Source of the DNA: an uncultured Clostridia bacterium
Lineage (GTDB): Bacteria > Bacillota > Clostridia > Lachnospirales > Lachnospiraceae
DNA length: 12,559 nt
NCBI GenBank assembly: GCA_947178045.1
Contig: CAMWWR010000015.1
Span: 1-12,559, forward strand
Direction of reading: 5' to 3'
Shown here: piece by piece, positions 5,540-12,559 of the stretch
How the letters are laid out: every line of letters begins with the position of its first letter
How positions within the stretch are numbered: position 1 is the first letter of the stretch
The notes under the pieces: model-generated
What the model was told of the DNA's origin: nothing
Databases searched by the model: none
Seen by the model: only the letters and a program-made list of their open reading frames with translations
Translations under genes and position numbers: made by a program

Positions 5540-8500
5540 AGAAGATCCTGAAACGTCCCGTGCGGAAGACCGGATGAAGCTCTGCGGCGCGCGCGGCAAA
5601 TTCCTGTGCCTTCGCCGTCTCTCCCAGTCCGAGATTGCCGAGCGCCATCAGATAATAGCAGTGCGCCCGGTTTCGTACCGTGCAGTCCTCGTCAAAGATC
5701 AGGAAATCCGGCAGGGAAACCGCAAAATAATCGATCTTTACCTCGTCGCGCAGATGCTTTTCCCCGTAATCGATCAGGCGGTAGAAGCGGGATTTTGCCC
5801 GGGCCGCCTTTCCGAGCTCCTTCCACGCAAGTCCCTGATAAAGGATCATCTCCGCCGGCTGATCGTTGTAGTACATTGCGCCCGCCGGCTCGTCGGTTCC
5901 CTCCGTGGCGAGCAGGAAGCAGGCGTCAGCCTCCTCCGGCCTCCCCTGGGCCCTGAGGCAGAGTCCAAGCCGGTAATACAGGTGATTGTCCTTCGTTCCC
6001 TCCAGCTTCCCCTCGCCGAGGTTCTCCGGCAGAACGAGCGCTCTTCTCAGCAGCGCCTCCGCATCGGTGTATCCGCCGCTCTGCATTTTCTCCTTTGCCA
6101 GCTCTAAAAGCGCGAGCGTATACTGCTCTGTGATTTTGCCTTCTCCCCCCTCCCACGGATGGAAACGGCGTCCCATAATGCAGCTCAGCGCTTTTTCATA
6201 TTTCCCCGCCGCGTTGAGCAGCGTGATATATTCCACATAGAGATCATCCCGCTTTCCCAAAAGCTCCGGGTATTTCTCATAATTTGCGAGACGCTCCCCG
6301 CAGCTCATCCCGAGCTTTTTGTACAGCTGATCCAGCTCGAGGAAAACTCTGGCGTCCGAGGTGTCCAGCGCAAAGGCGCGCTCCAGCTCGCTCCTTGCCG
6401 CTTCCCCGTCCCCCTTTTTATTGTAGTACGCAATAGCGAGGTTCCGGTGCACCGTCGGGAAATCCGGCTCCGCCTCCGCCGCCATTTCCCACAGGGCGGC
6501 TGCCTCCTGCCACTGCAGCTTATCGTAAAACAGACAGCCAAGATAATACGGCGCGCGCTTCCTGCAGCCGTGTGCAATCGCAAAGCGCAGGACCGCGATG
6601 TCCTCCAGCCTGTTCGGGAAGCAGTAGTCTGCCGGAACACGCTCCGCCTGCTCGAGAAGCTCCTCCCACGGTGTGTGGGCATTTTGAGAATCTGTTTCTG
6701 TGCAGGACCGTGCCGCCTGTGCTTCTGCCGCCCGCTGAACAGCGCGGTAATATGCCTCATAATATTTCAGCAGCGGCTGTTCCTTCGCACAGCTCTGCAG
6801 CAGCCCGCACGCCTCCTCGTACGCGCCGAACTCCGCGTAATCCCGCGCAGCCATAAGGTAATTTTCCGGGAAATCCCGCAGCTTGCCGCGAAGCTCACCG
6901 GCAGCACCGGAGACATGCAGCACCGCCGCCTCGCTGCAGGAGACAAAATCAAACGGGTCAAGCGCGAGACTGGCCTCAATCCACCGAACCGCCTCTTCCT
7001 CCCTGCCCAGCTTCCGCAGCAGATATGCCTTCAATCCCCGCGCCTTCACATTGTGGGTATTCCGCACGAGCGATCTCTCAACGTGCTCCAGCGCCGGCAT
7101 CCATTTCCCCGCCCTCGCGTCAAGCGCGGCCAGGTAGTAATATGATTTTTCCTGCTGCTCGCAGCTCCAGGCTGCCTTGTATAAATTCTCGTATGCCCCG
7201 GCGGTATACTGCTCTGCCAGGTCCGCGTATTCTCCGCTGCACCGTATCTGTGTCTCCTCCGCCCGGTAAAAATAATTCAGCCCCAGCAGATAAAAGGTCT
7301 CGCTGTGGTACGGGTTCGGATTCCGCCATGTCAGGCGCTCCAGCGCCTTCTTCAAATATCCCTCCGCCTGTGCGAACTGCCCCCTGCCAAGCAGCAGCTT
7401 CCCGTACGCATTGTTGATCCGGATATCGCCCGGGTCACGCTTTAAGCCCTCCAGGTAATACGGGTCCGGCAGGAAGGTCGCATGGCGGTACTGCTCCAGA
7501 TGCTGTCCGGTCAGATAAAGCTCCTCATTCGTCATAAGCTCCTCCGGCGCGGCCGCGGCCTGTGCCGGCTCCGGCAGCTTTGGAATGTCCTCCTTCTCTT
7601 CCCTGCAGCTGACAAGAAGCTTTCCGTCCGACCATACCTCAAGCTGCAGCTCCTTTTCCGCCGCCCCCGCAAGCGGAACGCTCTTCTTAAATATTTTCAC
7701 CGGTGAGAGCTTTGTCCTCTCCTCCAGCAGAACTGTTTCTCCCGCCTTAAGCCGCACAAGCGCCTCCGGAAACCTTTGAGACGCATATACGACGACCTGC
7801 GCCTGCCCGTCCCCGCACGAGAACGTAACCACGGCTTCCTTTGTCGCGTTTTTTACCTGTCCTACCGCCTTGTACGGCATAAAATACTGGCGGAACACCT
7901 TTTCCTCAAACGGCTTCAGCCAGGTGAAATCCGGCTGGTTATCCGTATAGACGCCCGTCATCAGCTCAATGTACGGCCCGTCCTCATCCGTCAGATTCCG
8001 ATCCCATGCTCTGCCGAAATCGCCGCAGCCCCAGGTCCACTGCTTTTTTCCCGGCGAGACATGATGATCCGCCACATGCAGAAGTCCCGCCTCCCTGCCG
8101 TAATCATAGCCGCCGACGAAATCATAGCGGGATTTCTCCGCCATGTAGGAGGTCGGCACCGGAATATTTTTGTAACGCGAAATATCGACGCCCTCACTGT
8201 AATCCTTCTTGTAATATACGCCGGTCGCGATCGGGAAGCGGGAAACATCGCGCTTTCCGTGATCCATCACCGCATGCACATCCGGCGGAAAGATGGACTG
8301 CGTCTGATCGTTGACCGCGACGGCAGGATTCGCCCACCACAGAAAGGTCTGCGGCAGCGGCGTCCGGTTGTAGAGCTGCCCCGTGATCTCGATATACGCC
8401 TTCCCCGGATACAGCGCGATTCTGGTGACCGCCTTCGTCCCGTACATCCGGTCCACATCGCCTAACAGCACCGCCGCGGCTCCGTCCTCCGTCTGCTCCG

Positions 8501-8903
8501 TCACATAATCCACCGGCAGGAAGGTCGTCGGCCGATGATGCTGCGGCCAGTTGAATTCGATTCCCCCGGAGATCCACGGGCCGGTCAGCCCCACCAGCGC
8601 CGGCTTGATCACATGATTGTAATAGACAAAATCGTAGCCGTTCGTCTTGTCGTACGCTCTCTGTATCCGTCCGCCCAGCTGCGGCAGGACCATCACCTTC
8701 AGATACTCGTTCTCCAGCATCACCGCCTCGTACTCCTGATCTACCTTCTCATCGCTGATGCTCTCGATCGTCGGATACGGATAGACCCTGCCGCTGCTCC
8801 CCTGATAAACGCGCTTTTCAAGGAACATCGGATTTTTCTCCGCCCTTCCGATCTCATACGTCGGTATCGTGACCTTCTCCGCCCACACTCTTGCTTTCTC
8901 CAT
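5535..8903 (-). CDS. DUF5107 domain protein with TPR repeats
   Basis: This 1122-residue protein has no signal peptide and is probably cytoplasmic. Residues about 40-350 are the DUF5107 domain, a beta-rich region resembling aldose-1-epimerase-like sandwich folds. It holds the conserved stretches VLPQLGGRIQRAYDKTNGY, ISGGIEFNWPQHHRP and GPYIELMTGVYTDNQPDF. A second beta-rich part follows at about 355-435, then a Pro/Ala linker near 440-455. From about 485 to the end there are helical tetratricopeptide repeats (such as NNAYGKLLLGRGQFAQAEGYLKKAL). The start is supported by GGGAGG 6 bases upstream and by the conserved opening. The family is common in Clostridia and Actinobacteria near sugar-use genes, but no reaction is established to my knowledge. 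Conserved acidic and His residues (E116, H122, H123, E313) would be the first candidates for a sugar site. Transcription diverges from the AraC-type gene. Confidence 0.92.
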   Translation of the reverse strand: MEKARVWAEKVTIPTYEIGRAEKNPMFLEKRVYQGSSGRVYPYPTIESISDEKVDQEYEAVMLENEYLKVMVLPQLGGRIQRAYDKTNGYDFVYYNHVIKPALVGLTGPWISGGIEFNWPQHHRPTTFLPVDYVTEQTEDGAAAVLLGDVDRMYGTKAVTRIALYPGKAYIEITGQLYNRTPLPQTFLWWANPAVAVNDQTQSIFPPDVHAVMDHGKRDVSRFPIATGVYYKKDYSEGVDISRYKNIPVPTSYMAEKSRYDFVGGYDYGREAGLLHVADHHVSPGKKQWTWGCGDFGRAWDRNLTDEDGPYIELMTGVYTDNQPDFTWLKPFEEKVFRQYFMPYKAVGQVKNATKEAVVTFSCGDGQAQVVVYASQRFPEALVRLKAGETVLLEERTKLSPVKIFKKSVPLAGAAEKELQLEVWSDGKLLVSCREEKEDIPKLPEPAQAAAAPEELMTNEELYLTGQHLEQYRHATFLPDPYYLEGLKRDPGDIRINNAYGKLLLGRGQFAQAEGYLKKALERLTWRNPNPYHSETFYLLGLNYFYRAEETQIRCSGEYADLAEQYTAGAYENLYKAAWSCEQQEKSYYYLAALDARAGKWMPALEHVERSLVRNTHNVKARGLKAYLLRKLGREEEAVRWIEASLALDPFDFVSCSEAAVLHVSGAAGELRGKLRDFPENYLMAARDYAEFGAYEEACGLLQSCAKEQPLLKYYEAYYRAVQRAAEAQAARSCTETDSQNAHTPWEELLEQAERVPADYCFPNRLEDIAVLRFAIAHGCRKRAPYYLGCLFYDKLQWQEAAALWEMAAEAEPDFPTVHRNLAIAYYNKKGDGEAARSELERAFALDTSDARVFLELDQLYKKLGMSCGERLANYEKYPELLGKRDDLYVEYITLLNAAGKYEKALSCIMGRRFHPWEGGEGKITEQYTLALLELAKEKMQSGGYTDAEALLRRALVLPENLGEGKLEGTKDNHLYYRLGLCLRAQGRPEEADACFLLATEGTDEPAGAMYYNDQPAEMILYQGLAWKELGKAARAKSRFYRLIDYGEKHLRDEVKIDYFAVSLPDFLIFDEDCTVRNRAHCYYLMALGNLGLGETAKAQEFAARAAELHPVFRTGRFRIFF

Positions 8904-8992
8904 GGCTGCCTCCCGAATAAAATTTTGTTTTTAATTCTTTTTTTGAGCCTGCGTTTTCGTTTTACATTGGATTCAAGTTTCAAATTCCGGAT

Positions 8993-9029
8993 TCTAAGGA
9001 AGCGCTGCTTTAATCAGCGTTTCCCTAGA
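8993..9029. repeat. Hairpin repeat in the leader of the DUF5107 gene
   Basis: Arms 8993-9007 and 9015-9029 pair over 15 positions with one mismatch and one G-T, closing the 7-base loop CTTTAAT. It lies about 90 bases upstream of the DUF5107 start, downstream of the predicted promoter, so it would be in the 5' leader RNA. It matches the hairpin at 5506-5539 in the core GGAARCGCT...ATCAGCGTTT and points the same way. A T-tract does not follow on the minus strand. Confidence 0.6.
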
Positions 9030-9047
9030 TTTATATTTTATGCTGCC

Positions 9048-9076
9048 ATCATACTCTATTTTTAAGCTGATTTCAT
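9048..9076 (-). promoter_or_regulatory. Candidate promoter of the DUF5107 gene
   Basis: On the minus strand, ATGAAA (9076-9071), a 17-base spacer and TATGAT (9053-9048) form a moderate sigma-A promoter. RNA would begin near 9041, giving a leader of about 140 nt that includes the hairpin at 8993-9029. Several other A/T-rich boxes nearby (for example a TAAAAT just downstream) are alternatives. Confidence 0.35.
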
Positions 9077-9112
9077 TATGATTCTCTGCTGTTCTGTTTA
9101 TATTTTTTGCGG

Positions 9113-9141
9113 TTGATATTTTTTGAGAGATCCGGTATGAT
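9113..9141 (+). promoter_or_regulatory. Promoter of the AraC-type regulator gene
   Basis: TTGATA (9113-9118), a 17-base spacer and TATGAT (9136-9141) form a near-consensus sigma-A promoter. RNA should begin near 9148, which puts the whole 26-bp repeat array (9187-9337) in a transcribed leader of about 186 nt. It lies about 40 bases from the candidate promoter of the divergent DUF5107 gene, so one regulator could affect both. Confidence 0.6.
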
Positions 9142-9186
9142 GGGGTTGAGCGGCAGTGGAAGTCCCGGATAAAAAGCAAAAAGGGC

Positions 9187-9337
9187 AATGAGGAAAAATC
9201 GCATGAAATGAGCAAAGGAAAAAATCGTATGAAATAAGCAAGGGAAAAAATCGTATGGAATGAGCAAAGGAAAAAATCGCATGAAATGAGCAAAAAACAA
9301 AATTCATGAAATGGGGGCAGGGAGAAAAATCAGATGA
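9187..9337 (+). repeat. 26-bp tandem repeat of ribosome-site/ATG/stop modules
   Basis: Six units lie head to tail. Three central units are exactly 26 bp (9207-9232, 9233-9258, 9259-9284); the first is shortened (20 bp), and the last two are 25 and 28 bp and more diverged. Each typical unit reads GAGCAAAGG, an A-rich spacer with ATCGT or ATCGC, then ATGAAAT. An AGG- or AAGGG-like Shine-Dalgarno thus stands 9-10 bases before an ATG in units 1-4 and again before the true araC start, which is part of unit 6. The ATGs are at 9203, 9229, 9255, 9281, 9306 and 9334. There are no unique spacers, so this is not a CRISPR array. It probably arose by slippage or unequal exchange of the gene's own start module. 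Confidence 0.9.
9203..9289 (+). other. Four tandem two-codon minimal ORFs
   Basis: Each ATG in units 1-4 is followed at once by one sense codon and a stop: ATG-AAA-TGA (9203-9211), ATG-AAA-TAA (9229-9237), ATG-GAA-TGA (9255-9263) and ATG-AAA-TGA (9281-9289). In each unit the stop abuts or overlaps the next Shine-Dalgarno-like stretch. Two-codon minigenes are known in other bacteria to cause peptidyl-tRNA drop-off and to compete for ribosomes. Here such a role in control of the downstream regulator is inference. Confidence 0.55.
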
Positions 9338-9347
9338 AATCCTGTGA
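9306..9347 (+). CDS. Possible 13-codon upstream ORF overlapping the regulator start
   Basis: In repeat unit 5 the stop of the minimal ORF is lost, so the ATG at 9306 opens a 13-codon frame (MKWGQGEKSDEIL). It covers the Shine-Dalgarno of the regulator gene and ends 12 bases inside it, in a different frame. Its own ribosome site is poor (A-rich, no GG), so translation may be low. If it is translated, ribosomes would cross and cover the regulator's start site. Confidence 0.3.
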   Translation: MKWGQGEKSDEIL

Positions 9348-10173
9348 AAAATATATTGACAAGCATTCCGATTATTATGTTTATACGCCGAGCGTCACCG
9401 CCAGGCAGCTTTTTTTCTATCCGCTGCAGTGTGGTCATTTTATCTACGAGGCTGGCTATTCCCTGAGCCGCGAGGCCTTCGACAGCTTCTTGCTCCTGTA
9501 CGCGGAGCATGGCTGTATGGCGGTAACAACCGAAGCATACACCTGCGAGGTATCGGCGGGACAATTCCTGTTTCTGGACTGCTACCGGCCTCATGCCTAC
9601 CGCTCCTCTTCGGGCTGCGAATGCCTCTGGCTTCATTTTGACGGAAGCCTGGCGCGCGGCTTTTATGAGGCGGTCGCCGCGCACTCCGGCATCGTAATTT
9701 CCCCGAAAAATCCGTATCCTGCCCGCGAAAAGCTGCGGGCGGTCTACGATCTGTTCCAAAACAGGGCTCCCATAAGAGAGCCCCTTGTTTCCAAATATAT
9801 TAACGACCTTCTGACGTTTTTTCTTCTGAATCAGCCGCAAAAGAGCGGGAGCCTCCCCCAGGCAAGCATTTCCGAGGAGGCTGCCGCCTTTATCCGCGAA
9901 CATTTCGCGGAGGATATTCCGGTCGAGGCGCTCGCAAAGCGCGCGGGACTGAGTCCGTATCACTTTATCCGCGTATTCAAGCGCGAAACCGGCTTCACAC
10001 CCCACCAGTATCTTGTGGACACTCGAATTGCCGCCGCAAAATACCTTTTAAAAAACTCTCCGCTCTCCGCCAAAAGTATCTGCTTCCAGACGGGATTTTC
10101 CTGCGAGAGCGTTTTCTGCAGCGCATTCAAAAAGCACGAGGGCGTCACACCGGCCGAATACCGCAGCACCTGA
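9334..10173 (+). CDS. AraC/XylS-family transcriptional regulator
   Basis: This 279-residue one-component regulator has an N-terminal cupin-like sensing half (about 20-110, with VSAGQFLFLDCYRPHAYRSS typical of the arabinose-binding fold) and a C-terminal DNA-binding half (about 180-279). The latter holds two helix-turn-helix units: VEALAKRAGLSPYHFIRVFK, and SICFQTGFSCESVFCSAFKK followed by GVTPAEYR. The ligand is unknown; the neighbours suggest a sugar or oligosaccharide. The start is supported by AGGGAG 9 bases upstream (9319-9324). The same ribosome-site/ATG module is repeated upstream. It is divergent from the DUF5107 gene and convergent with the GH2 gene, 54 bp away, with no clear terminator in that gap. 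Control of these neighbours is plausible from position but not shown. Confidence 0.95.
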   Translation: MKSCEKYIDKHSDYYVYTPSVTARQLFFYPLQCGHFIYEAGYSLSREAFDSFLLLYAEHGCMAVTTEAYTCEVSAGQFLFLDCYRPHAYRSSSGCECLWLHFDGSLARGFYEAVAAHSGIVISPKNPYPAREKLRAVYDLFQNRAPIREPLVSKYINDLLTFFLLNQPQKSGSLPQASISEEAAAFIREHFAEDIPVEALAKRAGLSPYHFIRVFKRETGFTPHQYLVDTRIAAAKYLLKNSPLSAKSICFQTGFSCESVFCSAFKKHEGVTPAEYRST

Positions 10174-10227
10174 GGACGCTCCTGATCTGGACCGATTCAT
10201 ACCGGATGATCTGGCGGCAGCAGCGAA

Positions 10228-12559
10228 CTATGCCTCCTCCTTTACGAGCTCCGCGATCCGCTCCGGCGCGACCGTCTGAGCAGGGCGGAATTCCTCCGAT
10301 GCCAGATAGGTGTAAATACTGTTCTGCAGCGCTCTGCATTCCGGGTACTGCTGCAGATTCTGCAGCCCGAACGAGGAAAAAAGCAGCCTTCCGTTCCGGC
10401 AGCGGCATTCAAAAAGCTGTGCCATCGGCCGCAGATAAGCATAGCTGTCAAGCTCTGCGACGATTGTCTCCATGCGCTCCGGCAAAATAACCGCACGCTG
10501 CCCCGCCATCGCCCACCACTGCCAGTTCGTATGAAATTCCGTCGGAAAGCTTCGGAACAACGGGTGCTTTTCGGCGATCAGCTGTCCCATGCCGCCCTCC
10601 TGCCCGGCAAATGTGCCCACCGACCAGAAATCCGTTGTAAACTGCGCCTTTATGGACTTCGGCAGGCTCTCCTTTGTGGAATCCGGCGCAAGATATACGA
10701 TTCCTCCGTTCTCCAGCACCTGCTCTGCCGCACGGTCAAAGCATCTGGTCTCATACACGCTGTCCGGACATTTCGGCGTCACCGATGGATACACCCAGAT
10801 CGGATAGCGGTTTTTCATCCCGCCGATCTCCACCAGAAGGTCAAGACGCGACGGCTTTTGTATTGTCTGCAGAGAGAACACCAGCTCTCCCACCTTCGTC
10901 AGTTTTCCGCAAGGGCAGCAGATTTCCGTATCCTCTCCCGCCCCCTTATTTCCTTCTGCAATGTTTTCTAGGCGTATTCCATCCCCTGAGAGCACGGCGT
11001 GCAGACGGCCGCGGATATCCCTTTTTCCGTAATTCGCCGCGAGCACAGACGCCGTGAGGCATTCTGTATTCTCGTAGGTATAGCGGTCAAGCAGGACAAG
11101 CGGCAGCTGTTCGCGGAAAAAGCTCCGAAACCTCTCCGGTCTCGCAAACGGATACGGCTTCGGCATAAGATGGGAATTCATCATTCCGACCAGCGCCGTC
11201 CCCTGTCCCGGGAAATCCTGAAGGCCGAGCAGGGAGAGTCCCGACATTTCATCCGTGCGGAGCACCGCCTCAACCTCCTCCCGGTAGCCGATCAGCGCAA
11301 GCTCCCCTGTCGCTGCGACCTGGCGGTGCCATTCCTCCCGCGTGATTCCACGCTCCCGCACGCGCTCCTGTATCATCCGCAGATTGGCCGGTTCCGTCAC
11401 ACCGCAGAAGCAGTCCAGCTCCCCGAAATCGGGAAGCACCTCAAACTGCCCCACCTCAAACCCGAACACAGGCTTTTTATACTGTTCGCGCAGCTTTTTC
11501 ATGGAAGCCCTGTAATCGGCTGACGCGCTCGGATATTTTTGGTTGATATAGCCCTCCATATTGGCGAAGGTTCCCCGCAGATCGCTGCCGAGACAGCTCT
11601 GCGCCGCGTAAAAATCACTTTCCGCCTCACAGCCCCTCCCGCCGTAATGGTTGTTCGAGCCGTCCGCGATCAGCCTCGTCGAATCCAGCGCATGCGCCTC
11701 CCTGAGCAGCTGCCGCATTCTTTCATGCCCCCGCTCGTCCGTCTGCAGCTCATTTCCAAAGCTGAGCATGACAAAGGACGGATGATTCGCCAGAAAAAGC
11801 AGCAGCTCCCGCAACTCCGTGCGGTAGTACGCAAAGCTTTCCTCTGACAGGAACGCGTTCTCCGGGTTCCAGCAGGACAGCTCCGGCTGCAGCAGCATGC
11901 CGAGCCGGTCTGCCGCTGCAAACGCCGCCTCCGGCGGACAGTGCGAATGAAAGCGCACACAATTCACGCCGTAACGCCGGTACATGCGCAGAGCGGTCAG
12001 CCACTCCTGCTCCGTCATCGGCTCGTGCCCGCTCTCCGGAAATTCTGCACAATTCGCCTCGCCGCGCAGAAAAATCGTCCGCCCGTTCAGGCAAAGCCGC
12101 CCCTCACGATTTGCGCCAAAGCTGCGTATTCCGAAGCGCACAGTCCGCGGCGAAAGCCCCTCCGGCTGCACGGTCAGCTCACAGCACTCCCCCTCATTCT
12201 CATCCCAGCGCCGCGCGTCCTTTGCGAGCGCCAGCGGCCCGACCGCAAGCTCCGTCCGGCCCGCCAGAATGTCCGCCTCGATCACCGTCTCCTCCTGCAG
12301 CGCGCTGCTCACAATGTGCAGCCTGCCGCTCCAGGCATTGGCCGCCGACAGCTCGATGCGCAGGTTGAGAATGGTCTGCGCAGCAGCATCCTGTACTGTC
12401 GGATAGACCCGGACCGCCGGGACGAAAACCGGCTCCTCCACGCGCAGTCGCAGATATCCCAATATCCCGTTCCAGTTCGTCTGCGTCTCGTCGGTCGCCG
12501 TCGAGGAATACAGAATATCCTTCGCCGGCAGCCCCGGGTAGGTATTGTCCGATAAAAAC
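10228..12559 (-). CDS. Glycoside hydrolase family 2 enzyme (5' end outside the window)
   Basis: The frame stays open to the right edge; about 776 residues are visible. The apparent start at 12462 is an internal TTG, because the frame upstream of it encodes LSDNTYPGLPAKDILYSS and TQTNWNGILG, the end of a GH2 sugar-binding domain. Then come an immunoglobulin-like domain and a TIM barrel beginning near LCLNGRTIFLRGEANC. FGNELQ carries the acid/base Glu (codon 11749-11751), and KPVFGFEVGQFEVLPDF carries the probable nucleophile Glu (codon 11455-11457). The last 180 or so residues (VYLAPDSTKES, FHTNWQWWAMAG) resemble the amidotransferase-like tail seen in some large GH2 proteins. Cleavage of a beta-galactoside or related glycoside is likely; the exact sugar cannot be read. 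Secretion cannot be judged without the N-terminus. Confidence 0.92.
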   Translation of the reverse strand, partial: FLSDNTYPGLPAKDILYSSTATDETQTNWNGILGYLRLRVEEPVFVPAVRVYPTVQDAAAQTILNLRIELSAANAWSGRLHIVSSALQEETVIEADILAGRTELAVGPLALAKDARRWDENEGECCELTVQPEGLSPRTVRFGIRSFGANREGRLCLNGRTIFLRGEANCAEFPESGHEPMTEQEWLTALRMYRRYGVNCVRFHSHCPPEAAFAAADRLGMLLQPELSCWNPENAFLSEESFAYYRTELRELLLFLANHPSFVMLSFGNELQTDERGHERMRQLLREAHALDSTRLIADGSNNHYGGRGCEAESDFYAAQSCLGSDLRGTFANMEGYINQKYPSASADYRASMKKLREQYKKPVFGFEVGQFEVLPDFGELDCFCGVTEPANLRMIQERVRERGITREEWHRQVAATGELALIGYREEVEAVLRTDEMSGLSLLGLQDFPGQGTALVGMMNSHLMPKPYPFARPERFRSFFREQLPLVLLDRYTYENTECLTASVLAANYGKRDIRGRLHAVLSGDGIRLENIAEGNKGAGEDTEICCPCGKLTKVGELVFSLQTIQKPSRLDLLVEIGGMKNRYPIWVYPSVTPKCPDSVYETRCFDRAAEQVLENGGIVYLAPDSTKESLPKSIKAQFTTDFWSVGTFAGQEGGMGQLIAEKHPLFRSFPTEFHTNWQWWAMAGQRAVILPERMETIVAELDSYAYLRPMAQLFECRCRNGRLLFSSFGLQNLQQYPECRALQNSIYTYLASEEFRPAQTVAPERIAELVKEEA

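Noticed and set aside
6159..7145. 328-codon plus-strand frame opposite the DUF5107 gene
   Set aside because: It is antisense to a gene with clear family identity; composition and lack of motifs mark it as a shadow.
8994..9307. Overlapping Phe-rich minus-strand frames (HFMRFFPLLI-like repeats) across the 26-bp array
   Set aside because: The 26-bp unit has no stop in any minus-strand frame, so all three frames stay open and show the same repeated motif. This is a by-product of the repeat; there is no ribosome site and the frames run into the DUF5107 promoter region.
9187..9337. CRISPR array
   Set aside because: The repeats are directly contiguous with no unique spacers, and no cas genes are nearby.
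10174..10227. Shared terminator between the convergent regulator and GH2 genes
   Set aside because: I found no stem of useful length followed by T-runs on either strand in this 54-bp gap.
12460..12462. TTG as the start of the GH2 protein
   Set aside because: The same frame continues upstream to the window edge with conserved GH2 sequence (TQTNWNGILG), so the true start lies outside.

Overview
The window looks like chromosomal DNA from a GC-rich, Gram-positive gut-type Clostridia, most likely a Lachnospiraceae member. The reasons are AGGAGG-type ribosome sites, sigma-A promoters (several with TGn-extended -10 boxes), a tRNA gene without encoded CCA, and protein families typical of that group: GH94 cellobiose phosphorylase, DUF5107-TPR protein and an NTF2-like lipid-anchored or membrane-anchored protein with a Pro/Thr linker. 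Species-level assignment is not possible from sequence alone.

Layout, left to right. At the left edge a minus-strand gene probably begins and runs out of the window (1-48). Then come a membrane-anchored extracytoplasmic protein (253-1047, minus), a tRNA-Arg(CCG) with a textbook promoter (1213-1360, minus), a cellobiose phosphorylase (1533-4028, minus), UDP-glucose 4-epimerase galE (4373-5410, minus), and a large DUF5107/TPR protein (5535-8903, minus). A 430-bp divergent control region follows (8904-9333), then an AraC-type regulator on the plus strand (9334-10173). A convergent glycoside hydrolase family 2 enzyme, whose start lies beyond the right edge, ends the window (10228-12559, minus).

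Functionally the region is about carbohydrate use. GH2 would release sugars from glycosides. The cellobiose phosphorylase splits cellobiose with phosphate into glucose-1-phosphate and glucose. GalE links UDP-galactose to UDP-glucose. The DUF5107 protein has a mutarotase-like beta-sandwich front end, so it probably binds or acts on carbohydrate, but its function is unknown. The AraC regulator is well placed to control the DUF5107 gene, the GH2 gene or both; this is inferred from position only. Each minus-strand gene has its own spacer with promoter-like or hairpin sequence, so this looks like a string of separately controlled genes and not one tight operon.

The most unusual structure is the leader of the araC-type gene. 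A 26-bp unit carrying a Shine-Dalgarno-like sequence, an ATG and an immediate stop (ATG-AAA-TGA and variants) is repeated in tandem. This gives four two-codon minimal ORFs, then a 13-codon out-of-frame ORF overlapping the real start, all downstream of a strong TTGATA-N17-TATGAT promoter. It looks as if the gene's own ribosome-binding/start module has been serially duplicated. A second point is a related pair of hairpins (GGAARCGCT...ATCAGCGTTT) in the same orientation, one at each end of the DUF5107 gene.
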